Counted from the stretch's first letter, positions 1 through 8,982 are shown. The stretch is 64,000 bases of DNA from Roseiarcus sp963765375 (GCA_963765375.1 CAVXVZ010000011.1:310001-374000); one strand, 5' to 3'. Numbers and translations: made by a program. The notes: generated by a model not told the origin, from the letters alone.

Positions 1-671
1 ACTTGTGCGATCACAACCCCGCCGTTGTTGCGCACTGCAAGGGCTTGATCGAGCGGCCCGAGAATGCCCCCTTCGTGCTCGTATGAGAGATTTCCTCTTT
101 CGTCAGCAGTGGTTGCGCGAATGATCGCGATCTGCGGAGTGATGGTCGGGAAGAACAGCCACTCGTCGCCAGCGAAATTGACGCGTTCCACGATCGGCTC
201 CGACGCCGCTCTTGCGTTCATGGCGCAGCCTTCGTGGACGGGATCGACGAACGTATCCATTCCCACTTTTGTCAGAACGCCCGGCCGTTTCGCCGCCGCC
301 TCGCGATGAATATCAAACAGGATACCCGACGGCACGTTATAGGCCGGGATCGCGTCGCCAGTGATCATCTTCCAAATTGCGGGCGGCTCGGCGGAAGATG
401 GGCCGGACGGATAGGAGCCAGCCAAAACCCGGGCGAGGCACCCCGCCTTCGCCAGATGGTCCACACCCTTCACTCCCCACATGTCGCCCGCCGCGATCGG
501 GTGGAGGGTCGTCAGGTTCCGCGGATGACCCTCGGCCTCGAACCGTTCTCCGATCGCAGCCAACGTGTGGTCGGGGCAACCCAGCGCTGAAGACGAGGAG
601 ACTGTGACGATCGCGCCATCGGGAATCAGACGAGCGGCGTCCGAGGCGGAAATTACCTTTTGCCTGCCCAT
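1..671 (-). CDS. Acyl-CoA:acetate/3-ketoacid CoA transferase family, partial
   Basis: The protein starts at 671 (MGRQKVISASDAARLIPDG) and is still open at the left edge, giving 223 residues of the N-terminal half. The pattern is that of the propionate/acetoacetate CoA-transferase (YdiF/PCT) family: an N-terminal DGA-V-VSSSS segment, a GVDHLAKAG stretch near residue 74, and an AYNVPSG segment near residue 115. The catalytic Glu of the C-terminal half lies outside the window. Such enzymes move CoA between carboxylic acids. It lies 20 bp downstream of the Gfo/Idh/MocA gene on the same strand, so it is probably the third gene of the LacI-controlled operon. The substrate cannot be read from the sequence. 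Confidence 0.75.
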   Translation of the reverse strand, partial: MGRQKVISASDAARLIPDGAIVTVSSSSALGCPDHTLAAIGERFEAEGHPRNLTTLHPIAAGDMWGVKGVDHLAKAGCLARVLAGSYPSGPSSAEPPAIWKMITGDAIPAYNVPSGILFDIHREAAAKRPGVLTKVGMDTFVDPVHEGCAMNARAASEPIVERVNFAGDEWLFFPTITPQIAIIRATTADERGNLSYEHEGGILGPLDQALAVRNNGGVVIAQ

Positions 672-691
672 GCTAACCTCAGACAGTCAGA

Positions 692-1687
692 TCAATCGGC
701 GTCTCCACGCCGGATCGCGCCGAATTCGAGAGCGGAGACGGCGACGCTCAGTGACTTGACCCCATCTTCGCCCGTTGCGGACGGCGCGCCCCGTCCCTGG
801 GTAGCCTCCTGGAAGAGGCGGATCGAACGCACGTACAGTTTTTCGTGATCCACACTAAGCGCCTCGTCGCCAGAGGAAGTCCGGAGCAGAACGTCGCCCT
901 TCGGCGCCTGGGTCATGCAATCTCTGCCGATCAACGAACCCGAGTCTCCGTGCACTTCGAACCCGGTGGTCGCGTATTTGGTTGTGAATCCGTCATGGAA
1001 CTGCGCGAGCAACCCTTTGGAAAAGCGGATGACGCCCATGGCGCCGTCCTCCAGGCCCGCCTGGCCCATGCCTCCGTGCGAACTCATCGCAATCACCGAC
1101 GTTGGTTCGTCGTCGAGCACGAAGCGCAAAGTGTCCGCGTCATGGACAGTGATGTCCAACATGACGCCTCCCCCGGCCTCCGGCCGATCAAGTCGCCACC
1201 CCTGCAAATGCGCGGGCAGATAGACCGAGTGGAAGACACGGGCGAACAACGGCTTGCCAATTCTCCCCTCCATGATCGCCGCGCGCATGGCTCGGTAAGT
1301 CGCCGCGTTGCGAAGATGATGGTTTGTGCCCATGACCACTCCCCGCCTGCGGCATTCGGCGACCATTGCGCGCGCGTCGGCAAGCGCCAGCGCCAGGGGT
1401 TTCTCGCAAAGCACGTGTTTGCCGGCGGCGGCCGCCGCAAAGACTTGGTCGCGATGCAGATTGTTCGTGGTCGATATGTAGACGGCGTCGATTTCCTTCG
1501 ACGCAACGAGGTCGGCGAGGCTCGTCGTCGCATGCCCGATCCCATGCTCGCGCGCGTATTTTGCGGCGCGATCGGCGTCAGCGCTCATGACGGAAACGAC
1601 CTCGCCTCCGTTGGCTCGAAACGCGCCGATCATATGCTCCGCCGCAATCGTGCTGGCTCCGATCACTCCCCAACGGAGTTTCGTCAT
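692..1687 (-). CDS. Gfo/Idh/MocA family NAD(P)-dependent oxidoreductase
   Basis: 331 residues, a normal family length. The N-terminus (MTKLRWGVIGASTIA) has the dinucleotide-binding GxxGxS/T fold, and residues near 95-110 carry the family EKPLALALADA motif whose Lys helps bind cofactor and substrate. The C-terminal part has the expected mixed alpha/beta pattern. Such proteins oxidise or reduce sugars, inositols or related polyols in the cytoplasm. The start codon overlaps the stop of the upstream LacI gene by 4 bp (ATGA), so the two are translationally coupled. The substrate is unknown; the CoA transferase and FAD oxidoreductase next door make a hydroxy-acid or aromatic-like catabolic route as plausible as a sugar. 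Confidence 0.85.
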   Translation of the reverse strand: MTKLRWGVIGASTIAAEHMIGAFRANGGEVVSVMSADADRAAKYAREHGIGHATTSLADLVASKEIDAVYISTTNNLHRDQVFAAAAAGKHVLCEKPLALALADARAMVAECRRRGVVMGTNHHLRNAATYRAMRAAIMEGRIGKPLFARVFHSVYLPAHLQGWRLDRPEAGGGVMLDITVHDADTLRFVLDDEPTSVIAMSSHGGMGQAGLEDGAMGVIRFSKGLLAQFHDGFTTKYATTGFEVHGDSGSLIGRDCMTQAPKGDVLLRTSSGDEALSVDHEKLYVRSIRLFQEATQGRGAPSATGEDGVKSLSVAVSALEFGAIRRGDAD

Positions 1688-2727
1688 GCGCGCGCTTCCA
1701 TTTTATTCGCGTTCGAAGCGCCGCACGAGGCGCGGACGACCAAGGTTGTCGGGCTCAGAACTGTCTCCGGTTCAAAGTCGCCTGTTGCAAGTTGACGCAT
1801 CAGCAGTTGCGCCGCGCGAGAGCCAAGATTGCGGCCGTTGACCCCGACGCTGCTCAATGCGGGAAGCGTATGTTTGGCCTCTTCAATGTCGTCGAAGCCG
1901 ATCACTGCGAAATCCCTGCCAACCGAAATCCCCGCCTCGGTAAGCGCGCGGACAAGCCCGATCGCGACGACGTCGTTGTAGCAAAGGGCTGCGGTCGCAG
2001 GCTCGCGCAGGTTGAGCAACTGCGGGGCAGCCGCCCCGCCGCCCGAGTAGTTGGTCATCGTCTCGATGACCAGCAATTCCTCGAACGAAACTCCAGCATC
2101 CCGCAAGGCGAGGCTATAACCGGCGAGACGTTCGTCGCGAACAATCATTGACTTCAGGCCGCCAACGAACGCAACCCGGGTGTGTCCGGCCGCCAGGAGA
2201 TGAGCGGTCGCTTTGCGCGCGCCCTCCTTATTCTCCGGCGAGACGATGGACGCCTTGAGCCCCGGAAGACGACGCATGACCTGTACGACCGGCATGCCCG
2301 CGACGAGGGCCTTCAATTCGCCGGCCGAGGAACCAATCGCCGGGGCGAGCACAAGCCCGGCGGCGCCGTGCTCGCGCATCGAGCGGATCACTTGTTGCTG
2401 GCGGACCGGGTTCTCGCCGGTGTTGGCGAGAAACGGGATATAGGCGGCGCCTTGGCAGGCCTGCTCGATGCCAATCGCCAACTCGACGTAGAAGGGGTTC
2501 GACAGGTCGTTGATGACCATGCCAAGCACGCCCGATTTGGCGCCCCGCAACGTCGCAGCGCCGCGGTGGTAGATATAGCCGAGCTCGGTCATCGCGTCGG
2601 AGACACGCTCTCGGGTCGCCTCGGCGACTAACGCGCTCCCGCCGAGCACCAATGAGACCGTCGACTTCGATACGCCGGCGCGACGGGCAACATCGACAAT
2701 TGTCGCTCGACCCTCGCCATCCTCCAT
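1684..2727 (-). CDS. LacI family transcriptional regulator
   Basis: 347 residues from the start at 2727, chosen because it follows an AAGGG and directly precedes the helix-turn-helix (ATIVDVARRAGVSKSTVSLV, residues ~9-28). A longer frame begins at 2799 but has no family-like sequence there and would overlap an operator. The rest is a periplasmic-binding-protein-like effector domain, with GLRGAKSGVLGMVIND-type and GFDDIEEAKHTLPAL segments typical of sugar-responsive LacI repressors. It heads the operon with the oxidoreductase and CoA transferase and is divergent from the FAD oxidoreductase. Two near-palindromic sites in the intergenic region are its likely operators, so it probably regulates itself and both directions. 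Confidence 0.88.
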   Translation of the reverse strand: MEDGEGRATIVDVARRAGVSKSTVSLVLGGSALVAEATRERVSDAMTELGYIYHRGAATLRGAKSGVLGMVINDLSNPFYVELAIGIEQACQGAAYIPFLANTGENPVRQQQVIRSMREHGAAGLVLAPAIGSSAGELKALVAGMPVVQVMRRLPGLKASIVSPENKEGARKATAHLLAAGHTRVAFVGGLKSMIVRDERLAGYSLALRDAGVSFEELLVIETMTNYSGGGAAAPQLLNLREPATAALCYNDVVAIGLVRALTEAGISVGRDFAVIGFDDIEEAKHTLPALSSVGVNGRNLGSRAAQLLMRQLATGDFEPETVLSPTTLVVRASCGASNANKMEARA

Positions 2728-2768
2728 TTGCCGGGCCCTTCGTGGTTCATCACTTTTCAACAAGCGAG

Positions 2769-2783
2769 TTTGGCACGTTCCAA
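2769..2783. promoter_or_regulatory. LacI-type operator O1
   Basis: The sequence TTTGGCACGTTCCAA fits the imperfect palindrome TTGGnACGTnCCAA with a central CG as in LacI-family operators. It lies just upstream of the LacI gene start and is the exact inverse complement of the second site at 2853. Binding by the neighbouring regulator is inferred. Confidence 0.65.
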
Positions 2784-2823
2784 CACGACCGGCAAACAAG
2801 GAGCCACTGGACTACTTACATCC

Positions 2824-2853
2824 TTGACATCCGGCGCAGGTCGGCGCTGGAAT
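2824..2853 (+). promoter_or_regulatory. Possible sigma-70 promoter of the FAD oxidoreductase
   Basis: TTGACA at 2824-2829 matches the -35 consensus perfectly; TGGAAT at 2848-2853 is a weak -10 at 18 bp spacing. The -10 abuts operator O2, so a bound repressor would block it. Confidence 0.4.
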
Positions 2854-2867
2854 TGGAACGTGCCAAA
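2853..2867. promoter_or_regulatory. LacI-type operator O2
   Basis: TTGGAACGTGCCAAA is the exact inverse complement of the site at 2769-2783. The centres are 83 bp apart, close to eight helical turns, which would suit a repression loop. It sits upstream of the FAD oxidoreductase start. Confidence 0.65.
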
Positions 2868-2914
2868 TAGCCGACATTGGAACTTTCGTCAATCCCGATC
2901 CAGAGAACAAGCCT

Positions 2915-4987
2915 TTGAGCACGACGATCCCCCAGAAAATCCTCGACCGACTGACTGATGTCGGAATGCCCAAGCTTGCGAACGAAAAGCCGCCGGACGA
3001 GTTTATTGCGGCGCTCGGCTTTTCATTGCCCGTACGACGATGCCGCGCGTTGGTGCTCGGCAGCGGCGCGGCCGGACTGCGGGCGGCAGTAGAACTGAAG
3101 CGCCGTGAAATCGACGTTGCGGTCGCCTCCCAGAGCGCCTTCGGCGGCACTTCCGCCTGCTCGGGATCGGACAAGCAGACGCTGCATACGGCCAACACTT
3201 CGGATCAAGGCGACGACTTTCGCGATATGGCGGACGCGCTCGGCGCCGGCGGCGCGATGGACGGCGACACCGCTTATGTGGAAGCCGTGGGTTCGGCGCG
3301 GGCGCTATCGTCGCTGCAATACCTGGGGTTGCCGATACCGCAGGACCCACAGGGCGGCGTGTTGCGCTATCAAACCGATCACGACGAAGTGGGCCGCGCA
3401 ACGAGTTGCGGCCCGCGAACATCGCGCTTGATGGTCCAGGTCCTCGTCAAGGAGGCGATCCGGCTCGACGTTCCGATCCTTAACCACGCCACCGGGGTTT
3501 GCCTTCTCGTCGCTCCAGGGCCGACCCGCCGCGCGGTCGGCGTCTTGGCGATGCGTCCGAAACACCGCACGGCCGACAATCCTCTCGGTTTAGCTGCGTT
3601 CCTTTGCGATTCCCTGGTCATCGCGACCGGAGGACCAGGCGAACTCTATCGAGACAGCGTGTATCCCAGGCATTGCTTCGGCTCTTTGGGCCTCGCTCTC
3701 GAGGCGGGCCTGGAAGCCGTGAACTTGACGGAGAGCCAGTTCGGCATCGGGACGTCGCGAGAGCGGTTTCCCTGGAACTTATCCGGCACGTATGTGCAGT
3801 GCATGCCTTACGTGTATTCGGTCGATTCTCGCGGCCAGGAGCACAATTTTCTCGGCGACTACTACAGAACCACGCGCGAACTGGCCTCGAACGTTTTCCG
3901 GAAAGGCTATCAGTGGCCCTTCCACGCGACACGCATGCTCGACTTCGGCTCGAGCCTCTTCGACCTCGCAGTGTTTCGAGAAACTCAGGCGGGGCGAAGA
4001 GTGTTCATGGATTTTCATCGAAATCCTCTCGCGGTTCCTGAAGACGCCGAATTTAATCTCGAGCGAGTCGATCCCGACGTGCACGCCTACCTCAAGAACT
4101 CCGGCGCCCTGCTTGAAAAACCTTTGGACCGACTGCGCAAAATGAACCCATTGTCCATCGAACTCTACAAACGCTATAAATACGACATCACAAAAAATCC
4201 GCTGGAATTCGCGATCAACAACCAGCACATGAACGGCGGACTGGCGATCGACACATGGGGACAGACGAGCCTCAAGGGATGCTACGCAGTCGGCGAAGCG
4301 GCCGGAACCCATGGCGTCACTCGTCCAGGCGGCGCCGCGCTGAATGCCGGCCAGGTTTTGGGCACGCGCTGCGCCGAACATATCGCCTCGCGCCGAAACG
4401 CAGAAATCGCTCCTGCTTCCGAGCGAGACCTCGTGGAAGGCGCGCTCAGCCAAATCCTTGAGGTCCTTCAACCCCGCAGCCAAATCACCGTCGGCGCCAT
4501 AAGGACTGAAATCCAGGCCCGGATGAGCGACTACGCCGGGATCGTCTGTAACGCCGGCCACGTAAAGAAGGCGCTTGCCGGCGCTCACGCTCTCAACAAC
4601 TCGATCCGAAGACGCGGAATCGCTTATAAAGGTCCCTACGAGGCGGTAAGGGCGCTACAATGGCGGCAGATGGCGATCGTTTCCGAGACGGCGCTCGCGG
4701 CGCTCGCGTTCTACATCAACCGCGGAGGGGGGAGCCGCGGCGCGCGCGCGATATGCAGCTCCGAAGGCGAGCGCGTTCCGCTCGCTCGGACAGGGCCGCT
4801 CGACGACTTCCGGTTCCTGCCTGAGCGCGCCGAAGACCGGACCGAGCAGATCCTGATCCGCCTCGACGAGGGGCATCCCGTCATTCGCACGCGGGCGATA
4901 CGCTCTTGCGACCGTGGGCGCCGCCCGTTCTTCGAGCGTGATTGGCCGGACTTCCTGACCGGGGCGATCTTCGACGCCGCGGACTGA
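2915..4987 (+). CDS. FAD-binding oxidoreductase (fumarate reductase/SdhA-like)
   Basis: 690 residues if started at the TTG at 2915; an ATG at 2966 is the alternative, and neither has a strong ribosome site. The Rossmann motif VLGSGAAGLRAAVELKRR lies near residues 46-63, followed by a GG-SACSG segment as in succinate dehydrogenase/fumarate reductase flavoproteins and 3-ketosteroid dehydrogenases. The C-terminal FAD clamp (YAVGEAAGTHGVTRPGGAAL) is near residues 455-475. The family adds or removes hydrogens next to a carbonyl or carboxylate. It is divergent from the LacI operon and probably shares its control, so it likely belongs to the same catabolic pathway. Its substrate is not evident. Confidence 0.8.
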   Translation: MSTTIPQKILDRLTDVGMPKLANEKPPDEFIAALGFSLPVRRCRALVLGSGAAGLRAAVELKRREIDVAVASQSAFGGTSACSGSDKQTLHTANTSDQGDDFRDMADALGAGGAMDGDTAYVEAVGSARALSSLQYLGLPIPQDPQGGVLRYQTDHDEVGRATSCGPRTSRLMVQVLVKEAIRLDVPILNHATGVCLLVAPGPTRRAVGVLAMRPKHRTADNPLGLAAFLCDSLVIATGGPGELYRDSVYPRHCFGSLGLALEAGLEAVNLTESQFGIGTSRERFPWNLSGTYVQCMPYVYSVDSRGQEHNFLGDYYRTTRELASNVFRKGYQWPFHATRMLDFGSSLFDLAVFRETQAGRRVFMDFHRNPLAVPEDAEFNLERVDPDVHAYLKNSGALLEKPLDRLRKMNPLSIELYKRYKYDITKNPLEFAINNQHMNGGLAIDTWGQTSLKGCYAVGEAAGTHGVTRPGGAALNAGQVLGTRCAEHIASRRNAEIAPASERDLVEGALSQILEVLQPRSQITVGAIRTEIQARMSDYAGIVCNAGHVKKALAGAHALNNSIRRRGIAYKGPYEAVRALQWRQMAIVSETALAALAFYINRGGGSRGARAICSSEGERVPLARTGPLDDFRFLPERAEDRTEQILIRLDEGHPVIRTRAIRSCDRGRRPFFERDWPDFLTGAIFDAAD

Positions 4988-5013
4988 TTCTGATCGCGCG
5001 ATATTGCGCGCCT

Positions 5014-5364
5014 CTACGTTCCATCGGCGGGATTGGCTCCGTGATTCCTACGCTTGGTATGTCGCGTTAAATCACCGCTTTGCGCCGGGGCGGCGGCCGG
5101 CGTCGATCCGCCTTGACACTTCTCCTGCAAGACCTTGGTGTCCGCGCCGCGCAAGGTGACGTTGTTCAACGTGTCTGAGCCGACCAGAAGCGCTCCAATG
5201 CTGGTCCACGATCCGTCCTGATTTCGCTTCCACTCTGCACAACTGAGCTGAAGCGCCTTGCCGTGGACCTCGACGGTGTCTTGCTTGGCGTCGTTGGCGT
5301 CCTCGGCCATCGCGGCGGTGTGCATTGCAAGCGAGATGCATAGCAGGGCTGAGACTCGAAGCAT
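5014..5364 (-). CDS. Small secreted protein, unknown function
   Basis: 116 residues with a short signal peptide (MLRVSALLCISLAMHTAAMA, cleavage after AMA) and a mature domain of about 95 residues containing two cysteines that could form a disulfide. No motif is recognised. The C-terminal 25 residues are charged and probably unstructured. It is convergent with the FAD oxidoreductase, only 26 bp away, with no clear terminator between them. Confidence 0.6.
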   Translation of the reverse strand: MLRVSALLCISLAMHTAAMAEDANDAKQDTVEVHGKALQLSCAEWKRNQDGSWTSIGALLVGSDTLNNVTLRGADTKVLQEKCQGGSTPAAAPAQSGDLTRHTKRRNHGANPADGT

Positions 5365-5526
5365 GGAGGGCGCCTTTGCGCGAGATCAAATCCGCAGCCG
5401 CCCATCGAAGCACCGGGTGGGAAGCGAGTCCATAGGTCGTCGCGCCTTTCTCTCGTCAGATCGGCCTGCCAGGATCGGATTGGGCCGCCCCTTTCACGGG
5501 CGGACAATCAGCGGGGGGAACAGCCG

Positions 5527-6144
5527 TTGCGAAACATTCATGGGACGCTTCGGCCGTGGAGCTGTGCGGTTTTGGCCACCGCCCTATTGCTGGCAACTCA
5601 GCCAGCTGCCGCCGATAATTCCGGCGGCTCGCGCATTTGCGAAGGGCCGTATGCGTTGTGCTCGTCCGCGGTCTGTCAGGCCATGGCAGGCGATCAAACT
5701 CATGTGAAATGCGCGTGCGAGGGCCCTTTGAACGGCCTGAACATTGGCAATTCGTCGTGCAAGGAGCGCACCGAACGGCTTACCTCGACATTTTCCTTAT
5801 TGGACATCACGTCGACCCGCGCCAAGCCGGCTAAGTCACTCATCAGCTGTGCGGGCGAGAACAAGAACGTTTGGGCGTTTTGCCTCGATGCGCCTTGCAG
5901 CGCGGACAAGGGCAGGCTCAGTTGCACCTGTCAGTTAAATCCTTCTCCCTCGGACTATGTTATTTTCGCCAGCGCGTGCCCAGCGGACAACAAGGCTCTT
6001 CGTGCCGCCTGCGCGCAGATATGGTCCTCGGCGTCGCAGGCCGAGCTGATGAGTGGCTATTCGCAATTGGCGCCCTTCTACGGCGACCCGGCGAAACTCG
6101 CCTACTGCCCGCCGATCGGATCGCCGAGCCCGCCGAGGAACTAG
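5527..6144 (+). CDS. Cysteine-rich secreted protein with an internal duplication
   Basis: 205 residues from a TTG start preceded by a GGGGGGA ribosome site. An N-terminal signal peptide ends near ATQPAAA (residues 24-30). The mature part has two similar modules: a C-x6-C-x4-C run followed by C-x-C (CEGPYALCSSAVC then CAC), repeated later as CAGENKNVWAFCLDAPC then CTC. Twelve or more cysteines suggest a disulfide-stabilised periplasmic or secreted protein. I do not recognise the family. It is transcribed toward the tRNA-Arg gene. Confidence 0.65.
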   Translation: MRNIHGTLRPWSCAVLATALLLATQPAAADNSGGSRICEGPYALCSSAVCQAMAGDQTHVKCACEGPLNGLNIGNSSCKERTERLTSTFSLLDITSTRAKPAKSLISCAGENKNVWAFCLDAPCSADKGRLSCTCQLNPSPSDYVIFASACPADNKALRAACAQIWSSASQAELMSGYSQLAPFYGDPAKLAYCPPIGSPSPPRN

Positions 6145-6300
6145 GGCCTCGCGCTTCGCATCGCTAATCTGCCGAGCTAACGGCCCTGCTGGCCGAGATC
6201 GTTGGCTGAACGAGCGCCCTCTTGTTGCCCGAGACGTCACCCGCCCTTCTTTGTCTCAAGGCTGGAAGGCAGAGCTTGTAGGGGAAGTAATTGTTTTGAT

Positions 6301-6377
6301 TGGCGACTCCGGCAGGACTCGAACCTGCGACCTGCCGCTTAGAAGGCGGCTGCTCTATCCAACTGAGCTACGGAGCC
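6301..6377 (-). tRNA. tRNA-Arg (anticodon TCT)
   Basis: A 77-nt cloverleaf on the minus strand beginning GGCTCCGTAGCTCAG. The anticodon loop CTTCTAA gives TCT, and the T arm contains GGTTCGAGTCC. The acceptor stem pairs with one G-T wobble and the 3' CCA is encoded. It reads AGA codons. Confidence 0.95.
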
Positions 6378-6413
6378 GAATCGATCTTGGGCGCCGCCCG
6401 TTCATTCAACGCT

Positions 6414-6716
6414 TCAATGTGACCAGGGAACGATGCGGTTGGGGGCAAAATTGTCGGAATAGGACAGGACCTTGCGCGTCTGGGGCTTGGGCTCCTCGAC
6501 GCGGTAGGGGATGCCATTGCGCTCAGCGTAGGCGACCGCCTCCTCCTTCGCCTCGAACTTGAGCTTCACCTGTGACCTCATGTCGGCCGAACTGGTCCAG
6601 CCCATCAGCGGCTCGATCTCGCGCGGCTTCTCGGGCTCGTATTCGAGCAGCCAATGGTGGTTCGCCTGCCCCGACTGCATGGCGTTCAGGGCGGGCTTGT
6701 AGATCCGAGCGGTCAT
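6414..6716 (-). CDS. NDUFS4-like NADH-ubiquinone oxidoreductase accessory subunit
   Basis: 100 residues from the start at 6716 (MTARIYKPALNAMQSG). The opening MTARIYKP-x-K/N-AMQSG and the later WLLEYEP, MGWTSS and F-x-AKEEAVAYAER-GI-Y-V segments are characteristic of the 'ETC complex I subunit conserved region' family shared by alphaproteobacteria and mitochondria. It acts as an accessory subunit on the matrix/cytoplasmic arm of complex I. It lies alone between two tRNA genes, as seen in many Rhizobiales, away from the nuo operon. A start four residues upstream is possible but less likely. Confidence 0.9.
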   Translation of the reverse strand: MTARIYKPALNAMQSGQANHHWLLEYEPEKPREIEPLMGWTSSADMRSQVKLKFEAKEEAVAYAERNGIPYRVEEPKPQTRKVLSYSDNFAPNRIVPWSH

Positions 6717-6746
6717 AACGGCCCCCAAGATTTGTCGTCATAGCGT

Positions 6747-6823
6747 TGGTCGGGGCAGCAGGATTTGAACCTGCGACCTGAAGTACCCAAAACTTCCGCG
6801 CTACCAGGCTGCGCTATACCCCG
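6747..6823 (-). tRNA. tRNA-Pro (anticodon TGG)
   Basis: A 77-nt cloverleaf on the minus strand beginning CGGGGTATAGCGCAGCCTGG. The anticodon loop TTTGGGT gives TGG; the T arm has GGTTCAAATCC and CCA is encoded. It decodes CCA and other CCN codons. Confidence 0.95.
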
Positions 6824-6903
6824 GATTCCTGGCCGTTTGGCTATCATGCGGCGCCGCACATGGACAAGTCCAAGACTGACGACCTGGACGCGGTCGGCCG
6901 CGC

Positions 6904-8724
6904 TCACTTCTCCGGCAGGACGTTTCGGATGTGGAGCTCGCGCAATTGCTTCGGCGTCGCCGGTGACGGCGCGCCCATGAGCAGGTCCTCGGCGCGCTGG
7001 TTCATCGGGAACAGCGCCACCTCGCGCAGGTTCTGCTCGCCGGCGAGCAGCATGACGATACGGTCGACGCCCGCGGCCATGCCGCCATGCGGCGGGGCGC
7101 CATAGTGGAAGGCGCGGTACATGCCCCCGAAACGCTCGATCACGGTCTCTTCGCCGTAGCCGGCGATTTCGAAGGCCTTCACCATCGCGTCCGGCTTATG
7201 GTTGCGTATCCCGCCCGAGGCGAGTTCGTAGCCGTTGCAGGCGACGTCGTACTGGAAGGCCTTGATGGTCAAGGGGTCTTCGGTCGTCAGCGCTTCAAGG
7301 CCGCCCTGCGGCATCGAGAACGGATTGTGCGAGAAGTCGATTCTCTTCTCTTCCTCGTTCCGCTCGAACATCGGGAAGTCGACGATCCAACAGAACTCGA
7401 ACCGGCTCTCGTCGACGAGCTTGAGTTCCTGCCCCACCTTCGCCCGCGCGAGGCCCGCGAACTTGGCAAACTTGTCCGGATCGCCGGCGATGAAGAAGGC
7501 CGCGTCGCCGGCGGTCAGACCGAGCACGGCGCGGATCGCTTCCGCACGCTCCGGGCCGATGTTGTTGGCGAGGGGTCCGCGTGCGCCGACGCCGGTCGCA
7601 TTGCGGTCCGCGGCGAGCGTCGTCTCGTCCCTGGCGCGGTCGAAGAACAGGATATAGCCGAGCCCAGGCTGGCCTTCGCTCTGCGCCCAAGAATTCATCC
7701 GATCGGCGAAGGTGCGCTGGCCGCCCCCGGGGGCGGGAAGCGCCCACACTTCGTTCTTCTCGGTCTCAAGCAGGCGCGCAAACAGCTTGAAGCCCGAGCC
7801 GCGAAAATGCTCGGAGACGTCCTGCATGACGATCGGATTGCGCAGATCCGGCTTGTCGGAGCCAAATTTGCGCATCGCGTCGGCGTAAGGAATCCGCGCC
7901 CAGGGCGACGGCGTGACCGGCTTGCCGCCCGAGAATTCCTCGAAAACCCCCCGTATCACCGGCTCCATCGCCGCGAATACGTCGTCTTGCTCGACAAAGC
8001 TCATCTCGACATCGAGCTGGTAGAATTCGCCCGGCAGGCGGTCGGCGCGCGGGTCCTCGTCGCGGAAACAGGGCGCAATCTGGAAATAGCGGTCGAAGCC
8101 CGCCATCATCAGGAGCTGCTTGTACTGCTGGGGCGCCTGCGGCAGGGCGTAGAATTTGCCTGGATGCAGGCGCGAGGGAACGAGGAAGTCGCGCGCGCCT
8201 TCCGGGCTCGAAGCGGTGAGGATCGGCGTCTGGAACTCGAAGAACCCCTGCCCTTTCATCCGTCTGCGAAGCAAATCAATGATTTGACCGCGCAGCATGA
8301 TGTTCTGGTGCAGTTTCTCACGACGGAGATCGAGGAAGCGGTACCGGAGCCGGGTGTCCTCCGGATAGGGCTGGTCGCCGAACACAGGAAGCGGAAGGTC
8401 GCCCGCTGGTCCCAGAACTTCGATCTCGCGCACATAGACCTCGACGAGGCCAGTCGGCATCTCGGGGTTCTCGGTGCCCGGGGGGCGCTTCCGCACCCCG
8501 CCGTCGATGCGGATGACGAATTCCGACCGCAGTTTTTCCGCCTGACGAAAAGCCGGCAAGTCCGGATCGACGACGCACTGGGTGAGGCCATAATGGTCGC
8601 GCAGATCGATGAACAGCAGTCCGCCATGATCGCGGATGCGATGGCACCAGCCTGAAAGCCGGACATCGGCGCCGTCCTCGGCGAGGGTCAGGGCGCCGCA
8701 GGTATGGGTACGATAGCGATGCAT
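6904..8724 (-). CDS. aspS: Aspartyl-tRNA(Asp/Asn) synthetase
   Basis: 606 residues, the normal length for the bacterial type with the extra GAD domain. The N-terminal OB-fold reads GWCHRIRDHGGLLFIDLRD, and class II motifs follow (motif 2 FRDEDPRADR near residue 220; motif 3 GVDRIVMLLAG near residue 555). The His at position 33 in RDHGG is the residue linked to non-discriminating AspRS that also charges tRNA-Asn; discriminating enzymes have Leu there. This implies the organism uses the GatCAB amidotransferase route for Asn-tRNA. It is monocistronic as far as visible and divergent from the enoyl-CoA hydratase gene. Confidence 0.95.
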   Translation of the reverse strand: MHRYRTHTCGALTLAEDGADVRLSGWCHRIRDHGGLLFIDLRDHYGLTQCVVDPDLPAFRQAEKLRSEFVIRIDGGVRKRPPGTENPEMPTGLVEVYVREIEVLGPAGDLPLPVFGDQPYPEDTRLRYRFLDLRREKLHQNIMLRGQIIDLLRRRMKGQGFFEFQTPILTASSPEGARDFLVPSRLHPGKFYALPQAPQQYKQLLMMAGFDRYFQIAPCFRDEDPRADRLPGEFYQLDVEMSFVEQDDVFAAMEPVIRGVFEEFSGGKPVTPSPWARIPYADAMRKFGSDKPDLRNPIVMQDVSEHFRGSGFKLFARLLETEKNEVWALPAPGGGQRTFADRMNSWAQSEGQPGLGYILFFDRARDETTLAADRNATGVGARGPLANNIGPERAEAIRAVLGLTAGDAAFFIAGDPDKFAKFAGLARAKVGQELKLVDESRFEFCWIVDFPMFERNEEEKRIDFSHNPFSMPQGGLEALTTEDPLTIKAFQYDVACNGYELASGGIRNHKPDAMVKAFEIAGYGEETVIERFGGMYRAFHYGAPPHGGMAAGVDRIVMLLAGEQNLREVALFPMNQRAEDLLMGAPSPATPKQLRELHIRNVLPEK

Positions 8725-8982
8725 GAAAGTCGGTCTTGTTCGCTCGCTTGGAGGGCGTTGCGGCGCTGCCTAACCGAAAACGCACGCGGGGGAAAGCGCC
8801 AACTCCCCGCCGCGGCCATGCCCGGACAGCTGGGAGACCCGGCGTTTCAGCCGGCAAGTCACCGAGATTTGACCTAGCGGACCGGTGTCGCCGCCATTTA
8901 CTGTCCCCGACAACGCAAGTAGGTTTTCAAGGCCGCGTCGCCGAGCGCCGCAATTGGCGAGCACCGCAATTGGATTGAGCCC

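Noticed and set aside
6301..6823. tRNA-Arg/tRNA-Pro as an integration site for a mobile island
   Set aside because: No integrase gene and no repeat of the tRNA 3' ends were found in the flanks.
7087..8655. A 522-residue plus-strand frame
   Set aside because: Antisense shadow of aspS.
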